DNA from: Candidatus Hamiltonella defensa 5AT (Acyrthosiphon pisum)
Lineage (GTDB): Bacteria; Pseudomonadota; Gammaproteobacteria; Enterobacterales; Enterobacteriaceae
Length of the DNA stretch: 64,000 nt
Assembly (NCBI RefSeq): GCF_000021705.1
Contig: NC_012751.1
Location: 1,054,001 to 1,118,000 of the forward strand
Reading direction: 5' to 3'
Part shown: positions 56,126-64,000 of the stretch, piece after piece
How positions within the stretch are numbered: the first letter of the stretch is position 1
How the letters are laid out: each line of letters opens with the position of its first letter
The notes under the pieces: generated by a model
The model's database searches: none
Seen by the model: the letters and a program-made list of their open reading frames with translations, nothing else
What the model was told of the DNA's origin: nothing
Program-made: the position numbers and the translations under genes

Positions 56126-57793
56126 ATGCCAGGTAATATATTTGGAATAAGAAATGCGCACCATATAAATCAAGTTCTGCCTAAAACAGAAGATAATCCT
56201 AAGAAAAGGTTAGCCTGTGTTTCAGTCACTAATACGCCTGTGGCTCTTAAACAAAAAACCAGTAAGGGTCTTATTAACAAAAAGCAATTTATTAAAAATA
56301 TAAAATGGCTTTTAACCACTCCAGCAAAGAAAAAAGCAATCAAACAACAACAAGCACAACAACAAGCACAACAACAAGCACAACAACAAGCACAACAACA
56401 AATAAATCATTACTATCAAGAATTAGATGGAATTGAAAACAAAGAGTATTCATTTGATTTCAACCAAGGTCCTGCTTTACTTCATAAGCTTAAGGATATC
56501 ATCCCAGAAATAGCTGAAGTATTAATGACTAATGGTGATAAGAAAAACGCAGAAAATTTCTTGCAAGGACTCTGTCTTGGTTTATCTGCACGTTATCTCA
56601 TGGAAGAACGGGTTCATGGACCAGGCGGTGGGAGGAAGTATATGCTCATGCTTGAGTATATTGCGGATCAATATTCCAAAACAGTTTCAAGGAAAGACGC
56701 CAGCATTAATGCTGTAAAAAATCAGTTACTTAATCGTTACTACCGTCAGTTATTAGGTCCCATGCTTAAAGATGTATTATCGCTACACTTTAGTCAGTGC
56801 TTACCTTTAAACAGCGATGCGGCCAAAAAAGCCTACATTGATCAGTTGAATAAAAGTGGGCTTTTTTCAAATCACAAGATTAACCATTCCACAAAAGATT
56901 TTTGCATTGATAGCTATCAATCCTTTATGGATAGACTACGCCAAATCAATAAAAACACTTTTATTCATTTCGGGTCACCGAATCACGCTATGGTTATTAG
57001 CATCCATAAAAAAAACAAAGAAGATCCCGGCATCTGGTCATTTTACGATCCTAACAAAGGTACCAAGGCAGTGAACACCTACAAGGATTTTCGAGATTTT
57101 ATGGATAACTTACATGAAGTTTGGCCAGCGTTTGGATATAACTTTACACAACCGAGCCAGGATTATTTAGTTTATTATAATGAATTTTTTGAAGGAGAGT
57201 TTGACGAAAAAGAAATTATTGATGCCAATAGCTGGAAAGTGGCTTGGCATAATGAATCAAGCTACTTATTCCGTGCCTTGAAAGAACAAAACATCTCCTT
57301 TAAATTAGAAAAAGAGATGACTGGAAAGGTCACTGATTATACTTTAACCAAGGATGATAATGGGTTTGAACAAATCCAGTCAGTGACATTTCAGCTTACT
57401 GATAAGGAGAATAAACAAACCTCGATTACCTTTCCGGGTATAACGAATTTTGATCAAGCAATCAATCAATTGAAAGGCTATGCAACTGATGGTGAAACAT
57501 TTTTCCGAACACTAAAAGAACAGCAGACTTTGGTTGCGTTTAAAACAGTAACAGCAAAGGTGATTGATTATGTTCTCATAGCAGACGATAAAGATAAAAT
57601 TCAATCAGTCACATTTGAAATTAATGATAAAAAGGGCAACAAGATAAACACAGTGATAAACGTTACATATCCTAATCAAAATACATTTGAGCAAGTGAAG
57701 GTTAATTTATTAGCAAATGTCAATAAAATTATCGAAAATTCTGGCAACGATTCGAATATCATTGAAACCAGTGATTGGTTCTCTCAATTGTGA
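56126..57793 (+). CDS. Stand-alone C58-like cysteine protease effector
   Basis: This 555-residue protein has an N-terminal polar region and a QQAQ repeat (residues 74-92), then a papain-like protease with Cys150 (FLQGLCLGLSARYLMEERVH), His287 (GSPNHAMVISIHKK) and Asp308 (IWSFYDPNKG), the YopT/C58 triad. Two tandem beta modules of about 80 residues follow (FRALKEQNISFKLEKEMTGK; FRTLKEQQTLVAFKTVTAKV), each with an IQSVTF strand. Equivalent modules occur in RTX toxin 2, so this is the toxin's N-terminal part without pore or RTX regions. No signal peptide; delivery through a type III system is inference. A truncated duplicate is at 44163-44540. Confidence 0.7.
   Translation: MPGNIFGIRNAHHINQVLPKTEDNPKKRLACVSVTNTPVALKQKTSKGLINKKQFIKNIKWLLTTPAKKKAIKQQQAQQQAQQQAQQQAQQQINHYYQELDGIENKEYSFDFNQGPALLHKLKDIIPEIAEVLMTNGDKKNAENFLQGLCLGLSARYLMEERVHGPGGGRKYMLMLEYIADQYSKTVSRKDASINAVKNQLLNRYYRQLLGPMLKDVLSLHFSQCLPLNSDAAKKAYIDQLNKSGLFSNHKINHSTKDFCIDSYQSFMDRLRQINKNTFIHFGSPNHAMVISIHKKNKEDPGIWSFYDPNKGTKAVNTYKDFRDFMDNLHEVWPAFGYNFTQPSQDYLVYYNEFFEGEFDEKEIIDANSWKVAWHNESSYLFRALKEQNISFKLEKEMTGKVTDYTLTKDDNGFEQIQSVTFQLTDKENKQTSITFPGITNFDQAINQLKGYATDGETFFRTLKEQQTLVAFKTVTAKVIDYVLIADDKDKIQSVTFEINDKKGNKINTVINVTYPNQNTFEQVKVNLLANVNKIIENSGNDSNIIETSDWFSQL
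56345..56401 (+). repeat. CAACAACAAGCA tandem repeat in the protease effector
   Basis: There are four exact 12-base copies plus a partial fifth (caacaacaa), encoding QQQA units. In-frame expansion or contraction would change linker length between the N-terminal tail and the protease. Confidence 0.7.
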
Positions 57794-58087
57794 TTGAAAT
57801 CGTATTTTTAAATATAAAAACGCTGAAGAACCGACAAAAGTAGTCTATGCTATGCTCCATCATTTTTTAGGTGAATAGTGAAGTGAAAACGAAATGGACA
57901 AGACGCGCTGACTTTTTAACCCAGATGAATGTGATTACCATTAGGGAAAAAATTCTGTCTAAACTCAGTCTTCATTATCAGATTATTTTTAGAAATGACA
58001 CTGTTCGCGCCTAATATCAAATTTATTTCTCAGTTCTTCAGCGTTTCCCTATCAATTAAAACATGAATAAAATGGAAAAGATTTTCT
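57794..58087. other. Spacer between accessory and core regions
   Basis: No gene. This is the boundary where the accessory DNA ends and conserved enteric genes begin. A GGAAAAG ribosome site precedes yfbR. Confidence 0.5.
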
Positions 58088-58681
58088 ATGAGTCATTTTT
58101 TTGCACATTTATCCAGGTTAAAGCTCATTAATCGTTGGCCATTAATGCGTAATGTACGTACTGAAAATGTTTCTGAACACAGTTTACAAGTTGCTTTTGT
58201 CGCTCATGCCATCGCTATCATCAAAAATCGTCAATTCAAAGGCCATCTCAATGTTGAACGTATTGCATTATTAGCGATCTACCATGATGCCAGTGAAGTG
58301 ATCACGGGTGACCTTCCTACACCCATCAAATATTATAATGATGATATTTCTGATGCGTATAAAAAAATAGAAAAAATCGCACAACAACAATTGATCAACA
58401 TGTTACCCGTTGAGTTACAAGAAGATTTTCACAGTTTATTAGATGACAGCTACCAAACTGAAGAAGAAAAAATGTTAATAAAACAGGCCGATTCTTTATG
58501 CGCTTATATCAAATGTTTAGAGGAATTATCAGCAGGTAACAACGAGTTTATTCAAGCAAAAAAACGGCTAGAAAAAAAACTCAAAATGATAAATAGTCCT
58601 GAAATGGATTATTTTATGAACCACTTTCTTCCTAGTTTTTCGTTATCTCTGGATCAAATCAGTGAGCAAAATTCTGAATAA
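58088..58681 (+). CDS. yfbR: 5'-deoxynucleotidase YfbR
   Basis: This 197-residue HD-domain protein matches E. coli Yfb[21 protein letters not shown] with the first His in [12 protein letters not shown], the HD pair in [20 protein letters not shown], and the distal Asp in [17 protein letters not shown]. It dephosphorylates deoxynucleoside 5'-monophosphates with divalent metal, feeding the dUMP/thymidine route and nucleotide salvage. Length and frame are normal. A hairpin follows at 58703. Confidence 0.92.
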   Translation: MSHFFAHLSRLKLINRWPLMRNVRTENVSEHSLQVAFVAHAIAIIKNRQFKGHLNVERIALLAIYHDASEVITGDLPTPIKYYNDDISDAYKKIEKIAQQQLINMLPVELQEDFHSLLDDSYQTEEEKMLIKQADSLCAYIKCLEELSAGNNEFIQAKKRLEKKLKMINSPEMDYFMNHFLPSFSLSLDQISEQNSE

Positions 58682-58702
58682 ACTGCTTAGAAAACCTACT
58701 GA

Positions 58703-58720
58703 CCTCTTCTAAAAAAGAGG
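58703..58720 (+). terminator. Hairpin after yfbR
   Basis: CCTCTT-ctaaaa-AAGAGG forms a 6-base stem 22 bases after the yfbR stop, followed by an AT-rich but not T-only tract (atttataaat). A weak intrinsic terminator is plausible. Confidence 0.35.
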
Positions 58721-59287
58721 ATTTATAAATCACCCAAAAAAGTTTTATCGAGTTTTTTAAAAATGCATTTTATAAGATCAGCTAAGGATTGATAGCCAAG
58801 GAGCGGTTCGATCGCCATCATTTGCCTCTTTTAAATTGAGAAACTTGAATCTCACTGATTATGATCTTTTAACACAAATCAGAAACTGTCCTGAACGCTA
58901 CATTTTTATAAAAAAGAAAATAATTTTGTAAAACTTTTTTTCAAAAAGATTATCGCTTGATTTTTATTAATTTATTGTTATTAAAAATATTTTTTAATCA
59001 GGACAGAATAACATCAATCTAAAAAGAAACCCTTTCTAGCTTGGCTTTTGAGCATTTATTTATGGATAATACACAAGGTTATCCACAGGAATGGTGGATA
59101 ACTCTATTCCCTCTATCTGTGATTAAAACTGATAAAAATACTTAATTTTTTTTACAAAAATTTTTTTATTTTTTAAAATTTTTTCATATTAATTTGAATT
59201 TTTTTATTCATATTTGTGATATTAACTGTCTTGCTTATTAGATTAATAAAGACTACCCGGTTCATTCATTAAAATCACGTTTTAATA
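58721..59287. other. AT-rich intergenic region with DnaA-box cluster
   Basis: There is no gene in this ~570-base region between convergent yfbR and bioD. It holds the DnaA-box-like cluster at 59061-59101 and an extremely A/T tract at 59140-59220. An AT-only stem (attaaaa/ttttaat, 59268-59286) lies just past the bioD stop. Confidence 0.6.
59061..59101. promoter_or_regulatory. DnaA-box cluster
   Basis: TTATCCACA at 59079-59087 is a perfect DnaA box. GGTGGATAA at 59093-59101 is an 8/9 match on the other strand, and tatggataat at 59061-59070 is a weaker one. An AT-rich tract that could unwind follows. Whether this is a replication origin, a titration site or chance is undecided. Confidence 0.4.
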
Positions 59288-59980
59288 TTATTCATTTAAT
59301 AAACAAATATTGAGATAATCAGCAAGATGATTTTTTTTTGTATCCTTCAAATCAATAGGAAGGTAAGGGATCACACCTAATAATGGCGATGCTAATCTTT
59401 TTTCCAAGCTTGAGAGATATTCTTCCTGGCGATCCATAGCGGGGGAAAGTGTGTTGGCTATCCAGCCCGCTAATGGAAGATTCGCTTGACGAATGGCCTG
59501 ATCTGTAAGGAGCGCGTGATTAAGGCAGCCCAGTTTTAACGCCACCACCATGATCACTTTTAACTTTTCTTTTTGAACCCAGTCTGCAAAGGTGATGCTG
59601 TCCGATAGAGGCGTGAACCAACCGCCAGCTCCTTCAATGCATATCCAATCGGCTGAACGTTCTAATTGCCTCAATCCCTGAGATAAGTCAGAGAGGGTGA
59701 TTTTTTTTCTTTCTGATCGGCTGGCAATATGAGGAGCTGTAGCCTCTAAAAAGGTGATGGGGTTGACCTGTTCATACGTAAATTTTTGAGTGCTATAGGC
59801 TTGCAAAAATATCGCGTCTTGATTTCTGAGTCCCTCTGGCGTCATTTGGCTTCCTGAAGCGACTGGTTTATATCCCGCGGTAAGATGGCCTTGTTGAGCC
59901 GCGGCTTGCAATAATGCGCAGCTGGCAAAGGTTTTACCCACATGTGTATCTGTCCCGGTTATAAACCAAGACTTAATCAC
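59288..59980 (-). CDS. bioD: ATP-dependent dethiobiotin synthetase BioD
   Basis: BioD carboxylates 7,8-diaminopelargonate to dethiobiotin with ATP, the penultimate step of biotin synthesis. The product has the P-loop WFITGTDTHVGKTFASCALL at its N-terminus, AGYKPVASGSQ and the ICIEGAGGWFTPL motif. The frame is open to ATG 59995, but the family start fits the internal GTG at 59980 ([11 protein letters not shown]), giving about 230 residues as in E. coli (225). The gene overlaps the bioC 3' end, consistent with translational coupling as the last gene of bioBFCD. Confidence 0.93.
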   Translation of the reverse strand: MIKSWFITGTDTHVGKTFASCALLQAAAQQGHLTAGYKPVASGSQMTPEGLRNQDAIFLQAYSTQKFTYEQVNPITFLEATAPHIASRSERKKITLSDLSQGLRQLERSADWICIEGAGGWFTPLSDSITFADWVQKEKLKVIMVVALKLGCLNHALLTDQAIRQANLPLAGWIANTLSPAMDRQEEYLSSLEKRLASPLLGVIPYLPIDLKDTKKNHLADYLNICLLNE

Positions 59981-60749
59981 GATAAATAATCCCATACACT
60001 AATTGATAACTGAGCGGATACTCTCCGAACTTGACAGGATAAGCGTTTTCCAGTTTTTGGATGCGTGCACGACTGCTTAAGCCCACTTTACGCCCTCGAT
60101 GTAAATGAGTCGCCCCAACACCTCTTAAAGACTGTATGAGTGATCTCAGATCAGGAAAACACACTTTAGATAAGCACATTTTTAATTCAGAGTGATAAGG
60201 AGTACAGATCTGCTGGATTTCCTCGAAGGATAAAAAACGATTAATATGTGGTTCCTCATCCACCTTTTGCCACGCTTGAGCAAGTTCTTTAAGGGAACCC
60301 ATGGCCAGAGTTGAAAATAAAATCACGCCCCCAGATCGAGTCACTCGATGAAATTCTGCTAAAACTACTTTTAAATCATCACACCATTGAATCGCCATAT
60401 TACTAAAACACAGATCTATTTTTTGATCTAAAATAGGCAGATGTTCAATATCTGCTAATAAATAAGCCTGTGCCGCTGATTTTTTCTTCGCTTTTTTCAA
60501 CATCTCAAAAGACAAATCCAGTGACAATACCCTGTTTCCCTTTTGGCGCCAAAATTGACTGAAATATCCTGTACCGCAACCCGCATCAAGCACCCAAGAC
60601 TTTTTAATATCTCCGGTCATCTGTAACAAACGAAAGCCCACCTCTTTTTGCAATGAAGCGGCTTGCTCATAGCTATGAGCAGCTCGGCTGAAGGCTGAAG
60701 CAATAGCGGTTTTATTAACCGATTCAATGAAAAAATTTTTTGAGATCAT
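59973..60749 (-). CDS. bioC: Malonyl-ACP O-methyltransferase BioC
   Basis: BioC methylates malonyl-ACP so that fatty-acid enzymes can build the pimeloyl chain. This 258-residue protein has the SAM-binding motif [19 protein letters not shown], then [20 protein letters not shown] and [20 protein letters not shown], typical of BioC. Its ATG overlaps the bioF stop (ATGA), and its stop lies inside the bioD start region. The length agrees with E. coli BioC (251). BioH, which removes the methyl ester, is not in the window. Confidence 0.93.
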   Translation of the reverse strand: MISKNFFIESVNKTAIASAFSRAAHSYEQAASLQKEVGFRLLQMTGDIKKSWVLDAGCGTGYFSQFWRQKGNRVLSLDLSFEMLKKAKKKSAAQAYLLADIEHLPILDQKIDLCFSNMAIQWCDDLKVVLAEFHRVTRSGGVILFSTLAMGSLKELAQAWQKVDEEPHINRFLSFEEIQQICTPYHSELKMCLSKVCFPDLRSLIQSLRGVGATHLHRGRKVGLSSRARIQKLENAYPVKFGEYPLSYQLVYGIIYRD

Positions 60750-61900
60750 AATAAAACCAAGTGAACTCCTTCCAATAACCGATCAATATCATCAAATTCC
60801 TGTGCTGCAGTGATCGTAATACGCAGTCTTTCTGTCCCCTTCGGCACTGTAGGAGGGCGTATTGCAGGCACCCATAGCCCATAATCACGTAATTTCAGTG
60901 CCACTTCTTGTATTGATGGTCGATGTTTAAAAAAAATGGGTTGAATAGCAGAATCGCTACAAGTGCTCAATAGATTCCTGAAACCCTGCATTCCCTGGCG
61001 AAATCGCACAATATTTGCTTGAAGCTGTTGACGCAAATGATTCCCTTCTCGCACGCATTTTAACGCCACCGACAACGCGTAAGCCTGAGCTGGCGGCATC
61101 GCCGTGCTGTAGATTAAATGTCGTGAAAATTGTAAGAAGTACTGTGCAAGATCTTCTGAGCACAAAATCGCAGCACCACTTAAACCAAAGGCTTTTCCAA
61201 AAGTGACCACCAGCAGTTCCGGTTTGACTCCCTCTTGCCAGCAACTCCCTCTCCCTTCTACGCCTTTTACGCCTATACCATGCGCATCGTCTACTAATAA
61301 TAGGGCACCCGCCGCGCTACTGTGTTGATGTAAGAGGCCCAGAGACGCTGAATCTCCGTCCATACTAAACAGACCCTCGGTGATCACTAAGGTCTCTCCA
61401 GAGCAAGGCTTTTTTAAGTGTTTTTGTAATGAATCGATTTGATTATGCTCAAAGCGAAAAAATCGAGTAGCGGAATAGAGCATTCCTTCCAGTAAAGAAG
61501 CATGGCTCAAACGATCCGCCAAAACCCGATCGCCTGGCTCCAGCAGCGCAGCCAATAAAGCTTGATTGGCACTATAGCCAGAAGTAAACAACAGTGCGCG
61601 CGGGTAACCCAGCCAGTCTGAGAGAGTTTCTTCAAACACAGCATGAGGCTTTGTATATCCTGTAATATGCCCCGATCCGCCACTGACGACGCCATACTGT
61701 TCTGCTCCTTTTTGCCAGGCTTTGATCACTTCTTTATTCTGGCTGAGCCCCAAATAATCATTGCTTGAAAAATTGAGATAGCGCCGATCGTTGATCTGTA
61801 ACCACCGACCTGTACCTGTTTGATTAACGAACCGAGTGCGATAAAGCCCCTGATACCGCCTTTTTTGTAAGGCCTGATCTATTTTTTTCAGCCAGCTCAT
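60746..61900 (-). CDS. bioF: 8-amino-7-oxononanoate synthase BioF
   Basis: BioF is the PLP enzyme that condenses pimeloyl-ACP with L-alanine. At 384 residues it equals E. coli BioF in length. Motifs: [20 protein letters not shown], the [18 protein letters not shown] turn, [13 protein letters not shown] (PLP-pyridine Asp and His), and the Schiff-base lysine in [14 protein letters not shown]. The ATG follows the bioB stop immediately (TAAATG), so the genes are co-translated. Confidence 0.95.
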   Translation of the reverse strand: MSWLKKIDQALQKRRYQGLYRTRFVNQTGTGRWLQINDRRYLNFSSNDYLGLSQNKEVIKAWQKGAEQYGVVSGGSGHITGYTKPHAVFEETLSDWLGYPRALLFTSGYSANQALLAALLEPGDRVLADRLSHASLLEGMLYSATRFFRFEHNQIDSLQKHLKKPCSGETLVITEGLFSMDGDSASLGLLHQHSSAAGALLLVDDAHGIGVKGVEGRGSCWQEGVKPELLVVTFGKAFGLSGAAILCSEDLAQYFLQFSRHLIYSTAMPPAQAYALSVALKCVREGNHLRQQLQANIVRFRQGMQGFRNLLSTCSDSAIQPIFFKHRPSIQEVALKLRDYGLWVPAIRPPTVPKGTERLRITITAAQEFDDIDRLLEGVHLVLL

Positions 61901-62977
61901 TTAAATGGCTGCATTATAAAAAAAAGAAGAGGCATCTTCTTTTTGCTCAACTTCCTGGTTTTGTGCAAAAAGAGACGAGTTTTCTGAGAGGGTGTTGACG
62001 AAAATTTTTTCAGGCGGAGCGGTTTTTACTTGAGTCCATTGTGGATTTAATCCTAGTTGACGAAACAACTGTACATCCTTGTCTTCCGATGGATTTGACG
62101 TGGTCAGCAATTTACTGCCATAAAAAATCGAATTGGCGCCGGCCATAAAACACAGGGCTTGTGTTTGTTCGTTCATTTTTTCTCTGCCTGCAGAGAGACG
62201 AACATAAGAAGCAGGCATCATAATACGCGCAACCGCGATGGTCCGTATAAAATCAAACACATCCAAATCTTCTTTATGCTCAAAAGGGGTTCCCTTCACC
62301 TTGACCAGCATATTAATAGGGATACTTTCAGGCGGAGGCGATAAATTTGCGAGCTGTACCAACAAACCGGCGCGGTCTTTGGGGCTTTCTCCCATCCCAA
62401 TAATCCCTCCAGAACACACTTTAATCCCTGCTTGACGGACTTCATCCAAGGTATCGAGACGCTCTTGATAGGTACGGGTTGTGATCACACTCGAATAAAA
62501 TTCAGGAGAAGTATCTAAATTATGATTGTAGTAATCCAAACCGGCGTTCGCGAGGCGATCTGCCTGGGTTTTGTCCAAGGTTCCAAGTGTCATACAGGTT
62601 TCCATCCCCATGGCTTTCACCCCTTTCACCATCTGTTCTAGATAGGGCATATCCCTGGGATGAGGATTTTTCCAGGCCGCACCCATACAAAAACGAGTCG
62701 CCCCTGCGGCTTTAGCTTGACGCGCTGAAGCCAGAACCTGTTCCACCTGCATTAATTTTTCGCTTTTAAGACCCGTGCGATAACGCGCACTTTGCGGACA
62801 ATATTTACAATCTTCAGGGCAGGCACCGGTTTTTATAGATAATAAAGTGCTAATTTGTACCTGCTGGGGATCAAAATGTTGACGATGAATCTGCTGGGCA
62901 GTGAATAAAAGCTCAAGCAGGGGTTGCTCAAAAAACGCCTGAGCTTTTTGCAAGGTCCATGTTACCTGTTTTGGCAT
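61901..62977 (-). CDS. bioB: Biotin synthase BioB
   Basis: BioB is the radical-SAM enzyme that inserts sulfur into dethiobiotin. The [4Fe-4S] motif CxxxCxxC is present in [16 protein letters not shown], with SAM-site residues in [20 protein letters not shown] and the [2Fe-2S] ligand Arg in [20 protein letters not shown]. At 358 residues it is slightly longer than E. coli (346). GGAGAA lies seven bases before the ATG. It leads a bioB-F-C-D run; 123 bases upstream is the end of msbA on the same strand. No BirA operator dyad is visible in that gap. Confidence 0.95.
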   Translation of the reverse strand: MPKQVTWTLQKAQAFFEQPLLELLFTAQQIHRQHFDPQQVQISTLLSIKTGACPEDCKYCPQSARYRTGLKSEKLMQVEQVLASARQAKAAGATRFCMGAAWKNPHPRDMPYLEQMVKGVKAMGMETCMTLGTLDKTQADRLANAGLDYYNHNLDTSPEFYSSVITTRTYQERLDTLDEVRQAGIKVCSGGIIGMGESPKDRAGLLVQLANLSPPPESIPINMLVKVKGTPFEHKEDLDVFDFIRTIAVARIMMPASYVRLSAGREKMNEQTQALCFMAGANSIFYGSKLLTTSNPSEDKDVQLFRQLGLNPQWTQVKTAPPEKIFVNTLSENSSLFAQNQEVEQKEDASSFFYNAAI

Positions 62978-63100
62978 CTGGCTTCTCCAAAAGAAATAAT
63001 AGAAAAAGTCTGAGCAGTTTAATTGACATCTGACCAGTTTGCGACGTGAAAGTGGGCTCCTGTAAAATAAAAAGGATTGGTTAAAGAAAAAACAACTCGA

Positions 63101-64000
63101 TCATGAAATATTCCCAAACTGGAGGCGATTAAGTTGAGCATAAGCGCCTTTTTGAGCCAGCAATTCAAAATGTCGCCCTCGTTCAATAATACAACCATTT
63201 TCTATCACCAAAATTTCATCTGCCTTCTCAATCGTTGATAACCGATGAGCAATCACTAACGAAGTCCGATTTTTTTTTAATTGTTCCAAGGCTTCTTGAA
63301 TAATTCCTTCTGACTCTGTATCTAGCGCTGAAGTGGCTTCATCAAGAATCAAGATGGGGCAATCACGTAATACCGCTCGTGCGATCGCGATGCGCTGACG
63401 CTCTCCTCCTGACAACATAACCCCGTTTTCTCCAATAAGAGTATGGAGTCCTCGATCCATTTTTTTAATAAAATCAATAGCATGAGATACACGTGCAGCT
63501 TTTTCTATTTCTTCATCACTGTAGTGTTCATTAAAAGGGTAAGTAATATTATTTGCTACCGTATCATTAAAAAGATGAATATTTTGAGACACTAATGCAA
63601 TCTGATTACGTAAAGACCTCAGCTTATAATCACGCAAATCACAACCGTCTACTAAAATATGACCAGAACTGACATCGTAAAAACGAGTTAATAGGTTAGC
63701 AATAGTGGATTTACCTGAACCAGAGCGACCTACTAAAGCCACCATTTTCCCGGATTCAAGATGTAGATTGATGTCAATAAGGGTCGGGGTATTTTTCCCC
63801 GTATAATAAAAAGTGACATTACGAAATTCAATTTCACCTTTTGATCGTTTGATTTCTAATGTTCCTGAATCTTGCTCTTGTTGCATATCCAAAATGGAAA
63901 ATAGAGTTTGACAGGCGGCCATGCCTTTCTGGAATTGAGCATTCACATTCGTTAAAGATTTCAGAGGACGCATTAAAGCTATCATGGAGGAAAAAACCAC
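63101..64000 (-). CDS. msbA: Lipid A export ATP-binding/permease MsbA, C-terminal part
   Basis: The window edge cuts the gene; the last 299 residues are present. They cover the end of the membrane domain and the whole ATPase: Walker [22 protein letters not shown]-loop [20 protein letters not shown], signature [18 protein letters not shown], Walker [20 protein letters not shown] and the switch His in VIAHRLST. MsbA flips lipid A-core across the inner membrane. Its usual enteric partner lpxK does not follow; bioB does. The frame is intact. Confidence 0.95.
   Translation of the reverse strand: MVFSSMIALMRPLKSLTNVNAQFQKGMAACQTLFSILDMQQEQDSGTLEIKRSKGEIEFRNVTFYYTGKNTPTLIDINLHLESGKMVALVGRSGSGKSTIANLLTRFYDVSSGHILVDGCDLRDYKLRSLRNQIALVSQNIHLFNDTVANNITYPFNEHYSDEEIEKAARVSHAIDFIKKMDRGLHTLIGENGVMLSGGERQRIAIARAVLRDCPILILDEATSALDTESEGIIQEALEQLKKNRTSLVIAHRLSTIEKADEILVIENGCIIERGRHFELLAQKGAYAQLNRLQFGNIS

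Noticed and set aside
1..64000. CRISPR array
   Set aside because: No regularly spaced repeat-spacer pattern was seen; the tandem repeats present are short microsatellites.
1..64000. rRNA or tRNA genes
   Set aside because: No recognisable conserved rRNA segments or tRNA cloverleaf sequences were noticed on either strand, although an exhaustive scan needs a program such as tRNAscan-SE.

Overview
The window looks like the chromosome of an AT-rich gammaproteobacterial (Enterobacterales) insect symbiont with a decaying, mobile-element-laden genome. Aphid or whitefly facultative symbionts such as Candidatus Hamiltonella or Candidatus Regiella are my best guess. The basis is enteric-type core genes (msbA, bioBFCD, yfbR), very AT-rich spacers, toxin and effector genes, a group II intron, and a large pool of broken plasmid, phage and insertion-sequence genes. 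Genus assignment is inference.

Layout. Bases 1-5200: a RelB/YafQ-type toxin-antitoxin remnant, IS6- and IS5-type scraps, a 653-aa candidate effector, a broken roxA copy and a PAS-LuxR regulator. Bases 5400-11500: accessory DNA of plasmid and phage origin: a PAS/HTH gene pair behind an Ash-type leader with a good promoter, HigBA, mobilisation and recombinase remnants, a second roxA fragment, repA with iterons, and a deleted Tn3-like element. Bases 11600-18500: an ExoY-like nucleotidyl cyclase effector, broken par genes with a perfect inverted repeat, an RTX remnant, IS4 and IS3 copies and Mu-like baseplate remnants. Bases 18700-28200: a giant RTX toxin gene whose N-terminal cysteine-protease domain is split by a complete group II intron, with two frameshifts near the 3' end. 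Bases 28500-35600: a nitroreductase, a frameshifted HU gene, and a visibly GC-rich EcoRII-type restriction-modification island (cytosine methylase with frameshifts, Vsr, EcoRII endonuclease), then a predicted exported 2H phosphoesterase. Bases 36000-46100: IS debris, two further candidate effectors with C80-like His/Cys motifs, VapBC, a truncated C58 protease copy and a lysine-rich protein with YD-like repeats. Bases 47800-57800: an intact 1960-aa RTX toxin with the same plan as the broken one, effector and LuxR remnants, and a stand-alone C58-type protease effector. Bases 58000-64000: ordinary core genome, with yfbR, a DnaA-box cluster, and msbA followed by bioB-F-C-D on the minus strand.

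How it fits together. The accessory part is an archipelago of secreted toxins built from a small set of shuffled modules: C58-like papain-fold protease (Cys/His/Asp), C80-like self-processing protease (His/Cys), a hydrophobic pore-like segment and RTX calcium-binding repeats. Small effectors (ExoY-like cyclase, stand-alone C58, C80-like proteins) carry single modules. LuxR-type helix-turn-helix fragments recur beside several toxin loci, and three candidate effectors share an upstream DNA element, which suggests a common regulon. The core end of the window supplies biotin synthesis (bioBFCD) and lipid A export (msbA).
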